Assembly: GCA_026075535.2 (NCBI GenBank)
Contig: AP026539.1
Location: 10,974,001-11,038,000, forward strand
From: Tricholoma matsutake
Taxonomy: Eukaryota; Basidiomycota; Agaricomycetes; Agaricales; Tricholomataceae
Direction: 5' to 3'
Length of the DNA: 64,000 nt
Positions within the stretch are counted from its first letter, which is position 1; every line of letters starts with the position of its first letter. A model generated the notes under the pieces. The model had not been told where the DNA came from. It saw only the letters and a list, made by a program, of their open reading frames with translations, and did not search any database. The translations under genes were made by a program, and so were the position numbers. Positions 22,754 to 34,576 of the stretch are shown piece by piece.

Positions 22754-24344
22754 ATGGAGATGGTTGGTGGAAAAGGGAAGTGGAGGTGGATCAAGGGAGG
22801 CTCCTCCTCATTCTCAGAGTCTGCAGGCTCGTGCCCTTCCAATGTCGAGTCATCTCAGAAGAGGTCAAGCAAATACAGGAAGGCAAGCACTGGGAAGACT
22901 GCCACATCTGGGTCCTGCTACTCTCAGAAGGCAAAGATCGGCTCAGACATGATGGACTACTTCGAGTTAACTGCCAAAAATAGGATGAGTGGGCTTGCGA
23001 TTGCGACCCTCAGCTTTGAGGACATGGCTGCATGGCAGGAGAGTGCAGTCAATTCACTCCACTGGGCGAAGGTGGAGTATGAGTGGTTGAGACAAACTGG
23101 TAAGTGCCCAGCACTCCAGTTAACCGGTGTTTTGCTCATGAGTGTCAAAGTTGTTGAAGCAGATTCCACATCTTGGCCCGAGGATATGGTCACTCATGTG
23201 CATCTAAATTCTGAGGACTCAGGGTATGCTTTTGATGCTAGCTATAGGTTGCCAAGCAGGTCCAGACTTCATGGACCAACATCTACAGCCTTGCAAGACA
23301 AAATGTGCACCGCTTCTACAAGCTGGACCTGTTAGAAGAGCAGGCTTCGGGGTGCTCAGAGGAGCAGCTAGCAGGAAAGAACGCCGAGCATGCCGCCTGC
23401 AAGGCAAAAGAATTGCTTGACAACCAAGGCTACGTCCATGGGCTCAATGAAGAGGTAAGCTGAAGTTCATGCCATATGAAGAGGTTGGACTGAGCTTAAC
23501 TATCGACAGGGAAAGGTCTTCGAGCTCTTCGGGAGCGATGGGCTGAAGGCTTTTGCAGCCGAGGTCGTGAAGTCACCAGCTGTGATGTTGAACAAGGAGC
23601 TCTTCATGCCACACCTGGGTTTCAGGTGCATCTCCTTTCTCACTATTTGCATAGGTGCATGGGTCATGGATCACATTCTGTCACTCACCCCTGCTCAAGC
23701 TCTGCTCAGCATTGCAGGAGGTTGCTGAGAAAAACGCTAGTTCAAAAGCAGCTGGTAAGTCCAGGGATGGAGACAAGTGGGTGAGTAAAAGGGGAAAGCC
23801 CTCGACTTACCTTAGTGGTGATAAATGGAAGAACAAGCAACATGTGCTAACTGAGCAGCTGAGGGCTCTTTGGGATTACCCAGAAGAGGAGATGACACGG
23901 AGGAGAATCTGGAACATGGGATACAGCAGGGATGAACCAGGCCCAGCCGTCGTCCCTTCAATGGGCCCATCCTCCCAGCCAGCTCCTGTTCCCACTGAGC
24001 AGCCAGACAGCTGGGCAGAGCCTTTCTCCAATAGTGGGCAGGCTCCATTTGACCCTGCCATGACTTTGCAAGGTGACATCCTAGGAATGCCTTCCAATCC
24101 TGGGGAGGCACCATTTCTTTCAAATGTGTACGGTGTGGCCAACTATACAATAGGCCCCGGCTACACCCCCAGCTTCATGCCTGCTTATGTTGATCCTAAG
24201 TACCAACAATGGTTGGCAGAGGATGGGTTTGTTTACCAGAATCCAGGACCATTTGATGCAAGTGCTAGCAGTACCAGCCAAACACTCCCACCAGGTGACG
24301 GATCATTTGGCTATGCCTCTGGGTACTACCACCCATACAGCTGA
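22754..24344 (+). CDS. unrecognised multi-exon gene
   Basis: Coding blocks: 22754-23099 (ends at GTAAGT), 23260-23454, 23510-23625 and about 23718-24344. The Ser/Gly/Lys-rich start leads to DMMDYFELTAKNRMSGLAI. The middle has ARQNVHRFYKLDLLEEQ and FELFGSDGLKAFAAEVV; the C-terminus is Pro/Gln/Gly-rich and ends YYHPYS. The intron at 23455-23509 joins in phase; the others need checking. No stop lies inside any block and composition is gene-like. No known domain; the low-complexity tail suggests a regulatory or structural protein. Confidence 0.5.
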
Positions 24345-24537
24345 GGGGAGAAGGGTTGAGCCCTGTCTAAGTTGGGCTTAGTTTGGCATGCTGAAGTCAT
24401 TTTTTCTGCTTGAATTTTATTTTAGCTGTCTCAATGTGGACAACCCCTAGCCTCCTGTATAGATGCACTGTGTCTTTTTGTCTGTTGTCTGGGAGGAGGG
24501 TGATACTTGTATATATGATCAATTTTAGAAAATAAAC
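24345..24537. other. 3' flank of the preceding gene
   Basis: Probable 3' untranslated region; includes TTTATTTTAG and AATAAACT. No gene. Confidence 0.35.
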
Positions 24538-24675
24538 TGCTAGGAGGGACCTCTGACGAAGAGCTTTCAGATGCGGAATCCTGGCAGGAGGATTTGGACT
24601 CGGACACATTAGAGACAGTCGACATGTACCATTCACAGATTCTTTGAAAATATAGAGGTGAAAAGTCATTTGGCC
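24538..24675 (+). mobile_element. fragment of a Plavaka 3' end
   Basis: About 138 bp matching, inverted, the end of the Plavaka gene and its flank at 13380-13520. It encodes the same acidic tail (SDEELSDAESWQEDLDSDTL) and stop. Homology ends at GGCC in both copies, which may mark the element terminus. The rest of the element is absent here. Confidence 0.7.
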
Positions 24676-25152
24676 CACGGCGACCTGAAATAACTCACTG
24701 ATTCAGAATGTTTATTTTTTTCCGGATTGAGAGTCTCGATTGATGATGTAACCTTGATAATGTAACCTTGAGCAAAAGTGTGCATGCACACTTTTGAGCT
24801 TGTGTCATGTGACATATGGCCATATAAGTACTAACCCAACTCTTGAACTTGAAGCTTGATCACTCTGTCTTACTTGTCTTACTTGTCTCACTCATGCGTC
24901 ACTCAGAGGGTTTCAACCAGCAAAGCCTCGCTGTCGGAAGGATATCCAATGCAAATTTCCGGACAATGGCCTGGTTTACACCCGTCTTATTTGACCCAGT
25001 GCTTTGTACTTACAAAGCATCAGGTGACATTTTTACTGATTTGAAGAACTGTGACTGTTTTGCATCGCAATCACGTGTCGAATGTACCCACTTATATAAC
25101 ACGATTTCTTTCATTTATCCTACAAACACCTTCCCCTGCCAAATTGCCATGC
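24676..25152. other. probable promoter region of the dioxygenase gene
   Basis: No coding frame supported. CATATAAGTA near 24824 could be a TATA box; a CT-rich stretch (TCTTACTTGTCTTACTTG) lies just downstream. Confidence 0.35.
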
Positions 25153-27500
25153 ATGCTCCTCATTGCTGAGCTTGATGACGTGGGGGCCTCACCATCTTCC
25201 CCACCTCTCTTTTCACTACCACCACCATCTTCTCATCTCTGCCAGGATGGTGCCACAAGGGCAGCATCCTCCTCCTTGACTCCATCATCCCCCCCTTTCA
25301 CAAGCACTGCATCACCTCAAGCACTTGACCCTACTCCAGAGAGAACACTGCTGTTAAATCAGATGAGGTGTGTGCAGGTCTACAGTGGTTGAGTCTGTTT
25401 CCCTCACTGAATCTCCTACAGCCCCCCTCCCCTCCTCTATGCCACACCCTGTCGCCTACAAATGCTTCTCAGTGACTATGTTGCCTGCAATGAACCACTT
25501 TCTTGTGCAGCCATGATCAAGGCTCATGACTCTGAGATTAAAGATGATTTCCTGGCACTTCAATCCTCTGGCCTCCAACTTGGGACCCTGCTTCAGGAAG
25601 GAGCTTCAAAAGGGAGCTGTTTTGCCCCAGAGTCCACTATGCTCAAGCCTCAAAACAGGCAGCCGGTGGAAGAGGCCCTCCCCTGCATTTATGATTCAGA
25701 CCTCAGTGAACCCAATCCCCCAGCTTTCCAGGTGGAGAGCCAGAAGCATGCACATGAGATGGGGGGGAATGCCGGTGGATTGTGGACGTGAGCAACTCAG
25801 GCTTCCTTTATCTCCTTTCACCCCTTTGCTAAGAGCAAGACAGCTATGGATCACCATGTGCCCCTCCATCCACAGCCCAGCAGTCCCCCAAGCTGCTCGC
25901 TGCAGTGCCTGCTCCAGTGCCAAAGAAGCGACGAAAGACTGCGCCAGCTTCAATTGAGGTGACTCAGCCCCTGGAAGCAGCTGCCCCCATGAGCAAAAGG
26001 GTCAGGAAGAGGGGCCTTGGGTTGAAGAGGCCAAGGGCAGGGAGAGAGAAGCAGGAGCAGAAGGCAGGCATGCGTGAGGGCAGAACATGCTGGCTTTGTG
26101 AGTGGACCTTCCGAGAGGGAGAGGTGGTGTGCTTGGATGAGTTCTCAATGCAGCAGCACAGCTCTGCATCTTCATCAGGTTGGCAAGGTCAGGCCCCACT
26201 GAAAAAGATACAGGAAGAGCTCAGGGGGTTGTATGAAAGTGGAGAGATCCTGCAGCTACTGTGGGTGTTCTTCCCCATCCCCTACCCAGTGCCCCCCAGG
26301 TAAGTAGAGCCCTTGTGTGTGGAAACTGCACTGATCACAGGGAAAGTGTTCTGAAAGAGCGGGGGACCTTCCTCGTGGATGCCGATGGCTGCATGTTCAC
26401 CTACCACTCCTTTCGAGCCCAGTGGCTCCACTCTCAGGCCGGTGAGCTCTCCGAAGCAACACAGGCACTACTCAGTGATGCCCTCATGGACCAATCACTA
26501 GAGAAGAAGTGCAAGCTCGGGCCCTGTGGGCCCCACTTCCCCTGTATTATTGGGCACCAGCAACAGTACCAACAGGTAAGCCTGTCCATCCTGAAGCCCA
26601 AGAGGGTCTTCTGACACCCCTGGGATTTTAGAGCGCCGATCTCACCACATTCCACAAAAACAACCTTGCAAAAGTTGAAGTCTTCATGAAGGCGCCCATC
26701 ATAGTTCGGATAAAGTGAGCCAATGGAGCGCTTGGCTCCTCTCTTTCTGATGCCCACACAGCAGGTGGGTGGAGCAGGTCATGCAGCAGGTTTTTCCCAG
26801 GGTTGCCAAGCACTTTGATGAATCCTCCAGTTGGTACAAGAAGAGGGGCATCGTGCCTCTCTTTGGCATGTATTGGAACCTGTGCATAAACACCTCCTTT
26901 CCAAATCAGGTGCGAGTACACTGTGGCCCCCATGCAGACTGAAAAAACATAGTGGGCATCTGCACCCTGCTGGTCTATGAGCTTCCTGGCAGTCAGTGCA
27001 CCTTTCTTTTGGAGACAGTTTGCTCAGTGGGTTTTCAGTGAACTTCAACCACACAATGAGGTCCTGGCTTGTCATCTGGGAGGCAGGGGTTGTGATTGAG
27101 CTCCCACCCTGGGTGCTCCTTCTATACCCATCCTCCCTCCTATACCACTTCAACATTGACATTCATGGTAGGTCTCCCAAAGAGTTTTTTTTACCCATCT
27201 TACTGCACCCCAGCTATTCAGTTCCTGGCAACAGATGGTCTGCAGCAACCAACTCCTGCAAACTCCAGGCCTATCACAGCAGGTGATGAATGTGGTCGAG
27301 GAAGCCTGGTGTACTTCAACCAGGCAACCATGTACCAGACATCAGAGACAGGGTATGCAACAATTGGAGAAGCTGTTGAAGCAGGGGACTTGGGTAAAGT
27401 GGACTATGGAATGAGTGCCCAAGCAGCATTCATGAAGTATGCAAAGTACTTTCCAGTAAAGACAGCACCATGTGCACATCAGCTGAACTTGGACAAATAG
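25153..27500 (+). pseudogene. 2-oxoglutarate/Fe(II) dioxygenase-like gene, eight exons
   Basis: Exons 25153-25367, 25473-25787, 25876-26299, 26341-26575, 26632-26714, 26765-26991, 27039-27167 and 27214-27500. All junctions are GT-AG and in phase except across exon 2, where a G7 run at 25761 seems to carry a 1-nt error. The N-terminal half is Ser/Pro- and Lys-rich (PAPVPKKRRKTAP) with CWLCEWTFREGEVVC. The oxygenase core shows HxD in CGPHAD, GMNFNHTMRSWLVIWEAG, VVIELPP, the distal His in SSLLYHFN, and a candidate 2OG-binding Arg in GRGSLVYF. TGA follows the HAD motif (26940-26942). The fold order resembles TET/JBP-like fungal dioxygenases, which oxidise methylated bases; assignment to that family is inference. 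Confidence 0.55.
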
Positions 27501-28115
27501 CACTTTACTACAATTATCTGAGGACTAGCAACTGTGATAGGAGTCTTTCCTGCACCTGATAATCCCACCAACAACCTCTTATTAGAGGTGGAGCTACATA
27601 TGAGGTCCTCTAATAAAGAGGGAATTAAATGTGTATGGCCCTCCTCCAATAAACCTTGAATAAATATAGTGTAGACTCCTCCAAGACATCTACAGCATGT
27701 GCCGGACATCAGTACCTGCCATCAGTGTCATCAACTACTGTCACCATCAAGGCCATCAATTTCTCCCATCACTGTCGGCTTATGTTCACCCATGTCAGCT
27801 AACATTGTGCTCACTGTCTCTGACAGCGAGCTCACTATTTCCTTCATTCTGCCCTGTTTCCCTTGGTTTCTTTTGCTTACATTAACTACATGTGTACATA
27901 GAATGACTACCTGCCGTCCTTTGTGCTTTACCTGCCCTGATAAGCCTGCTAGAGCACTACCTTCTTGAAGTGAGAATGAGAGATTGTTGTACTTATGTTT
28001 GAGTGTTCTTCTTGATATATTACTCATCATGCACCAGCTTCCTTCCAATTGAAACACTACTAGACATGGTAGGAGAGCAAGGCCCTCCACAGCCACTCCC
28101 CCTCTATCCCACACT
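27501..28115. other. intergenic, short palindromes only
   Basis: Contains palindromic pieces such as CCTCTTATTAGAGG near 27575 and CCTCTAATAAAGAGG near 27606, possibly the end of a miniature inverted element. No gene. The open minus-strand frame across 27731-28276 was judged a shadow. Confidence 0.4.
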
Positions 28116-29644
28116 GTGTCTTCTACAAGCAATTCTTCTACAGTGCCACCTACTCCAGCCACTGCACACCCTGCCCCACTGAGAAGGTTACCATCACTTC
28201 CTGCTGTATTGTGGTCACAACCATGGACCCCAACAGGTTCCCGTTTTCCAGAGGCCATTACACCCGACCACCTCAAAGAATGTGCCTACATCTTGGCCAC
28301 AAGAGGTGTGGACATTGACCGTTTGAAGATACAGGGCACAGATGTTAAGGAGCTGGTCTGAAGTTTCAATAGGGCTCTTGCACTAGCGGCACGAACAAAC
28401 AACTTCACTGATATTCTGGCTCCAGGGCGAGACTTTGTGATGTAAGTTTTATGAGTATATCACATTAGCTCAAAGTGGAATACTAACCAATTGGTTCTAG
28501 AATTCAGATAAATCAGGATGGATATGAATGAACACTCTCTGTTGGCGAAGGAATTCAGAGGGAGGTTTTACACTTGGCATTTCAAGAATTCCATGATGAA
28601 TCCACCAAATGGTTCTTACCACACCAGGATGGGCATGTTGCTATTGCCTCGACTCCTTCGACTGTCCCCACCTCTAGGTCCTCAGCTAGAGGTCCTTCAA
28701 GTTCTGCTCATGGTCAAAGTCTTGCTACATTGGGTGCACTTACCAGCCTCTTAATCATCAATGGCGTTGCTCCAGTCCCTCTCTCTCCAGTTCTTCTTCA
28801 CTATTTCATTCACCAATCTAATCTCAATGCTATCCACCCTTCATTCTTGGGTAACTGGTATCCTGATCTCCATCAATTAATTCAAAACTGGCTTGCCATT
28901 GGCCACACTGGAGATCTGACACCTTTTGAGTCTCATTTTATAATGTATCATGATATGCAGGTGCTTTGTTATCAATTACTAGTCTGTATACAATGTACTC
29001 ATCAGCACTTCCAATAGATGGGACCACTTCTTGGCTGAGATGAAGAAACTCATCAGTGGACAGCATGTGAAATCCTTTATCGAGCTATTGTTGGGCCCTC
29101 CCAACCAGATCATCCTGGCATCTTAGCCTTTCTCTCGGGCTTCAACCTACCCTGCCAGAATAGCTTCAGCTTCCCTAAGGTTCATCTTTATCATTGTCAT
29201 CAGCATGGATACTTATGCAACTTTCTTAGCTGGTGAATTCTCTTGAAGGAGGTTTGGAGTTCCTCTTCAGTGCTCTTTGGATGTCAAACATCACATGCTA
29301 CAAGGATTTGGAACCTTACCTGGCTGTGAAGACAGCCGACACAGAAGTAGCTGAACATTTTTCTTCAATTTGTCCTTCTACAACATTTGACTCCATTATC
29401 ACATCATTTCTCAGTGGTTCTGGTATTCCTTGTCCTAACTCATTTGAAGAGGTCCAAGGCCAGTTTTCAACATCGGTAGACCTGTCAACAATTGGTGAAC
29501 CCTGTTTTCAACCAAAATTACTCGCCTGGGCATCCACCGGAAGTTCATCTGTCAATGTGAATGAAGTCAGGCAAATTATGGTATGTGCAAATGCCATGAT
29601 CTTACCCTTCACAGATAATGAATATTGTACAGGTTGTTCTTGTA

Positions 29645-29985
29645 CTATGGCACCCAACGGGTCTGAATTCTCCCAGGGTGTCTGAATTTTGATTTTCTTA
29701 TTTTATATTCTTGCGCTGACCTTCCGGAGTTTTACGGAATTTCATCACATAGTACTCATGTATATACATATAATTTTACTAAGGAATTCAAAGTGTAGAA
29801 GCAATCGAAAAATAGTAGCTGGAGTAACCAGTCAGTGATTTTGATGCAAACACTTTGCTCACGACTTCATACTCTACTCCGGGTGCTCAATAAAAATTTA
29901 CAGGCTACCTATACCAGACTGAAATACGGCTTCATGCCCAATTTAAGTTGCCAGTGCAGTATGCCTGTGCTTGGGAGGGGAGAAG
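29645..29985 (+). repeat. left inverted repeat of the pogo-like element
   Basis: About 340 bp, mirrored at 30738-31078. Similarity fades at CCTGTGCTT. Confidence 0.85.
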
Positions 29986-30178
29986 ACATTTTGTCTCTTT
30001 TGTCACACTTTGTCACAATTAGATTTGCTCTCCGCCGCGTCGTCAACCGCCACCTCATTCGAACACGCAAAACCACGACAACTATTTGAATTGAAGTATA
30101 TACAACTATGTATAAAGTAAGGTATGACCTAGAGGATGAAATAAATGAAATATATACTGATGATTAGCTTGGAATGAG

Positions 30179-30653
30179 TTATAGAATTGAGGTATGAGCT
30201 AGATTGGTACTTATGGGCTGGGGAGGTGAATGTATGTTCGAAAGTGAGTGCAAAGGTGGGTATAATGGAGAATAATTGGTGTGGTAATGCTGATGAAGTG
30301 TTCCCGGGGGGTAGAAATTGATTTGAGGATGATTTGGTTGGACAGCAGTGAAAGTGCTGTGTGATGTACTTGGACCAGCATTTGGCAGGTTTGCGACATT
30401 AGCAGTGAGCGGGAATCCATTTGACAAGAAGGTTCTCTTGAGAAGGAGAGAGGAATTGTTGAGATGTGTGAGCTTCTTGGGCAGGCTTGTGGATGTTGAG
30501 AAAGCGAGCCCGAAGAGTAGAATAAGGAATGTTGAGATCACAAGCTGTCTGTTTGACATTGATCTTAATGCCATTGCGTTTCTCGCGGATAAGGCGGCGG
30601 CAGCCCTCTTTGAGCAGCTCCTCAGTCTCATGCCGCGCGCGCTCTGATGGCAT
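30179..30653 (-). pseudogene. truncated pogo-like transposase, helix-turn-helix only
   Basis: From ATG at 30653: RLIREKRNGIKINVKQTAC, then DLNIPYSTLRARFLN, a psq-type helix-turn-helix followed by the start of a CENP-B-like region (LSPSQENLLVKWI). A stop at 30399 and a frame change lead to a low-complexity tail. The DDE catalytic domain is missing, so the element depends on another copy. Confidence 0.75.
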
Positions 30654-30737
30654 GCGTGAGGCCTGAATTCAGAAAACGCGTAAATGTCAAAACGTTTCTG
30701 GCGGAGCCTGAATTTCAGTGTGCTGTGTCATGCTTCC

Positions 30738-31078
30738 TTTCCTTCCTTGTAAGCACAGGCGCACTGCACCGGGAACTCAAAATTAGTATGCGGCCATGTT
30801 TCAGTCCAGTATAGGTGGCCTGTAAATTTTTTCTGAGCACTCAGAGTGGAGTATGAAGTTGTGAGCAAAATAGTTACATCAAAATCACTGACTGATCACT
30901 CCGGCTACTATTTTTCGATTGATTCTACACTTTGAATTCCTTAGTAAAATTATATGTATATACATGAGTACTATGTGATGAAATTCTGTAAAACTCTGGA
31001 AGGTCAGCGCAAGAATATAAAATAAGAAAATCAAAATTCAGACACCCTGGGAGAATTCAGACCCGTTGGGTGCCATAG
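30738..31078 (-). repeat. right inverted repeat of the pogo-like element
   Basis: Inverted partner of 29645-29985. Many differences are transitions. Confidence 0.85.
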
Positions 31079-31318
31079 TAGATGATGATGGACTTGCCTA
31101 TGGGTTAGACCCTGAAGTCTGGTCAGCAATGATAGCAGAAGGAACAATCAGCTTCAAGACCTGCTTGCGGGAAGCAAGGGTTCCCATTTCTTACTTGATG
31201 CATTTACACAATCTGGACTCTTCCCCCCAATTGAGAAGCTCACACTGTTCAGGAAGCTGTTGATCACTGGCTTTTGTGTGAATGCCTGGGTGCCATTGGT
31301 TCTCATTCGATTCTCTGA

Positions 31319-31731
31319 TTTCACATTGATGTGTCTGATTGCTTTAATTACTTATCTTTAGTGCCTTCTTTCGGACATCCTCCAAATTCTACCTTCTGAT
31401 GACTGTCTTTGCTTGCTAATCATTGGCATTGCTCATCACCCTTTAATTGCTTTTATCTTTACTACTACCCTCTTTCTCTTTTGATAGTCCTCCAAATTCT
31501 ACCAACACCTGCCTTTGCTTGCTACTGTTGCATTCTTCATTAGCGATGTCTACCCCTTCTCTAGTTACAATACACTATGCAATATAATGTTTTTCACATG
31601 AGCAGACATGTGATATAAAAGCTATGATAGTGGAGACGGTTGCATGGCTCTTTCATTCCCACCATGACCCCACTTAGTGCCTCAAACCAATCTCTTTGCC
31701 TTTTGTCCTCATCTTTTGCCATTGTTATCAA
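31319..31731. other. intergenic, duplicated phrase only
   Basis: CCTCCAAATTCTACC occurs twice (about 31378 and 31489), followed each time by a CCTTTGCTTGCTA- or CTTTGCTTGCTA-like phrase, suggesting a small local duplication. No gene. Confidence 0.4.
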
Positions 31732-33214
31732 ATGTTTCAGTCACCTGGACCTTATGGAAATATACATAGCACCTTTGTGCCCTCTTGGAGTCTCAACCAG
31801 GTCCATGCTCGATCCTCACCACCACCAAATGGTCCAAATCTTCGCCCATCCAAGTCATCTAAACCTATTGCCAAGCTTAATATGCCTGCTAGCGCTCCTC
31901 AGCCCCATGCTGCGCCTACTTTGAACCCATCACATTCACCATCAATCTCCACTCCCCCCTCTAGTGACCTCATGTGCCCTGATCCTTTGGAGATGCGGAG
32001 TGACTCTGTCCCCCCTTGCATTTCCAATACTCCTGAAACCCCTACTGTATGTTCTATAGAGGGTATCCTTTCTGAGTTGAATCTGTTCTTGACACAAATG
32101 GCTGGTGCTCCAAACCATATATTAGTGAAAGGTGTTACATCTGAAACCTTTCAAACTCTGCAGCTGATGGCGGAAAAGGGTGAACTAGAAGGATGGGCAC
32201 AGGCTCAGTGAGTTTAACACCTGACCCTTCAAAACTTTGACGGGTTATCTAATAATCTTTTAAGCATCGACTTTTCTGGCACTGACCTTATCATGCATTT
32301 TCCTACCATGATTCATGAGTATATCAGCCAAATCTTCCCAAGGATATCTGACAAACACATCCATGGGGTCATTTTTTGTGGAGATACACCCAATGCCAGA
32401 TTTGGTGGTGGATCTAACGTCTGGTTATCTGATGAGGGAGAGAAGACCCCCGATTTTGCAATCTATGAGCAGCCTGACATACCTGATGCCTGGACCCATT
32501 ATCCGACGATTGCTTGGGAAGTGGGTTACAGTGAAACAGCAAAAAAACTTGGCCGAGATGCTGCTAGGCTGGTGGTGGGTACTTTTGGTGGTATACAGCT
32601 TGTGATTATGGTTAATATAGAGGATAAGATTGTCAAAGGCATTGGAAGACAGTTGAAGGCAGTTACTGTCGATTTTTGGGAGCTTACAGAATCTGAACAA
32701 CTTGAGTCTTGGGCTGGGAAAGACTCCAACCTCAATTGCTTGATGCGTGTTGATGGTCTTGACAATTCAGCGAGGGTGGTCTCGGCATCACTTGCTGACA
32801 AGCATCAATACATTTTCTTCCAAAATGACATCAAAGTGTACTGGAAGTATGTTGTGTCGCGAACAGAGAGATATCAGGTAAGGGACCCTTTACAATGGTT
32901 TACAACCTTGTAACTATTCATAAAAACAGATAATCCCAGGTTCAAGTGAGAATCACTATATCTGAATTCTGCAAAAGCACATCTTTTGGACAATCCCTCA
33001 AGGCAGGCATGGTGATGACTATGCTATCTCAATTCCATATCACCTCGTTCTTGACACAATCCAAAGCAATGTCGATTTGCAGACAGATGCTGATTTGGCA
33101 GCCAAGCGCACTATGAAGCAACAGCAGCTGCAGGGTATGCTTGAGACAGCGAGACGAGCACTGGAACACAAACAGGAAGAGACCCGGAAGAGGAAGAAAG
33201 CACAATTGGAGTAG
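31732..33214 (+). CDS. PD-(D/E)XK nuclease-like protein, 441 aa, three exons
   Basis: Exons 31732-32207, 32265-32877 and 32978-33214; both introns are GT-AG (57 and 100 bp) and the spliced frame has no stop. The N-terminus is Ser/Pro-rich. The core has TPDFAIYE and, about 26 residues on, IAWEVGYSETAKKLGRDA, matching the D...(E/Q)-x-K layout of restriction-endonuclease-like folds as in fungal Uma2-type proteins; the final Lys position is not certain. The C-terminus is a charged helix (RRALEHKQEETRKRKKAQLE). Family members of this kind are often transposon- or genome-defence-linked. The third-exon acceptor was chosen because it gives an open frame. Confidence 0.6.
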
Positions 33215-33398
33215 TCCCAATCCTTTGTACAACAAACGTGCAGCTTTTCATTTAGTTCACAAATTTGAGTACACTTAGTTCACAAATTCGAGTGGTGAGA
33301 ATAAAATTGGTTGAGTCAACAGAGGGCACGGTTATGACAGCTATACTATTTGAGACAGAGTGACAAAGTGGCCTTGGAAGTAGAGAGTTGATTTTGGG

Positions 33399-34290
33399 TC
33401 ACTCCAGCACCAAAGGCTTCATCGGGTCAGTTGACCTTGCATTAGGGATCTGGCCAGTGGTTATTGGACCATTAGAACTCCAAAGGTAGCATATGCCTCT
33501 CCAGAGGGAATACAATTTGTAGCTAGCCTCATCCTTCCCTGTGGCAGATGTCAAAATATGCACTTCGCATGAAAAGCCTAGCTCGAAGGGGCTAACCTGG
33601 AATGAGTCCTTTCCATTGGCTTCTTGCTGCCACCTCAGCCCAGTCATACCAGCCACATTTGTGGTCAAATGAAGTCGCTGCCCAACTGAAGTGATCCAAA
33701 ACCTCTGAAGCCTGGAAGGTGAGACCATGGACATCAATCTTACCACCTTTTTTGGGAAGAGGCACAGTGAAACCTAATTGCTTTAGTAGTGAAACCATAG
33801 CGCGATGGTTCCTAACCAAGTGCATTAGGGTCCATCCCTGCTGACACTGAGCATTGACAACTTGTGGATCATTCATGTCTATGCCCTTGAGTTGGAGCAA
33901 CGATCCCACACTGTTTGTATATGTGGCTGCAGGCCTCTCAGAGCTTGTTGGAGAAACTTGCGGACATAGTGTCAGGGCAGGTGGTGGGCTGTGTTCCCCC
34001 CATTCGGGGTTTGCAGCTGGGGGAGTATCTGCTGGTGCAACGAAGAAAGTGTTTGGCTGCATCGTTCTCACAGAATTGAACATAAGACCCTGATTCCCAT
34101 GAGAGCAAAGGTCTTCACTGTATGGGCGATCAGATGAGGGAGAGAGGCGATTTTGCAGCAGGTTCCCAGATGCAGGTGAGGAGGGTGCTGGTAGGTGGGG
34201 AGAGGAGTGCTGGGATGATGGTGTGAGGGAGTGGAGAGAGAAATGCCAAGAAAGCAGATGACTGACAGAGTTGGAAGGGCTTAAACTCAA
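33399..34290 (-). CDS. hypothetical protein, Ser/Pro-rich N-terminus
   Basis: Open from about 34290 to 33592 (232 codons) on the minus strand, continuing in another frame to 33399 through a probable frameshift or short intron near 33600-33650. The first 130 residues are Ser/Pro-rich. The rest reads QCQQGWTLMHLVRNHRAMV, KKGGKIDVHGLTFQASEVLD, HKCGWYDWAEVAARSQW, then FELGFSCEVHILTS. No known domain seen. Strand choice rests on length and composition. Confidence 0.4.
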
Positions 34291-34576
34291 CTCCGAAGAT
34301 GCCCTGGAACTGCAGCAGAATGTTGTAGAATGGATTGTGTTGGGGACATGAAAGACAATAAAAAATGTTTGCTCATCTCTACCCCAAAAGGTGAATGAGA
34401 ATGGGCAAAGTTGATGACACTCGCATGATCCACATCAGCAGCTAGTAGCTAAAAATGGGCCACGCGAGGGGCTGGAATTAAGCATTCATGTCCCACCTCA
34501 CTTAACACACACAGGGTCCTATAGCAGTGTGTTGGGTTCTGCAATCCATCCCCAAACTCAGGGACATGAGTTGTCA
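34291..34576. other. intergenic, no gene seen
   Basis: Between the minus-strand Ser/Pro gene and the second dioxygenase fragment. Nothing recognisable. Confidence 0.4.

Larger units (their letters stand above)
29645..31078 (-). mobile_element. pogo/Tc1-superfamily element, non-autonomous, 1434 bp
   Basis: Ends are CTATGGCACCC and GGGTGCCATAG with TA on each side (29643-29644 and 31079-31080). Inverted repeats extend about 340 bp inward on each side with few differences. Inside is only the N-terminal part of a transposase. Deleting the element with one TA, after splicing the 52-bp intron just upstream, restores the host frame exactly, so insertion was clean. Confidence 0.9.
28116..31318 (+). 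pseudogene. HECT-like fungal protein, interrupted by a pogo-like element
   Basis: Exon 28116-28441 (KECAYILATRGVDIDRLKIQ) joins through a 59-bp intron to QREVLHLAFQEFHDE, PLSPVLLHYFIHQSNLNA and ELLLGPPNQ. A second well-phased intron is 29581-29632. The end, after the insertion, reads VDDDGLAYGLDPEVW, GTISFKTCLREARVPISYL, HWLLCECLGAIGSHSIL. A Cys before basic and VP residues recalls a HECT C-lobe (ubiquitin transfer), but similarity is weak; it may be another mushroom-specific family. Damage: the pogo-like insertion at 29645-31078, TGA at 28359 and near 28530, and a frameshift in a C run near 31223. Confidence 0.45.

Noticed and set aside
27731..28276. 181-residue minus-strand frame
   Set aside because: Antisense to the Ser/Pro-rich start of the 28.1-kb gene; no domain, low-complexity Gly/Val composition.
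33399..33746. Separate gene on its own
   Set aside because: Better read as the frame-shifted end of the 33592-34290 gene, so merged with it.
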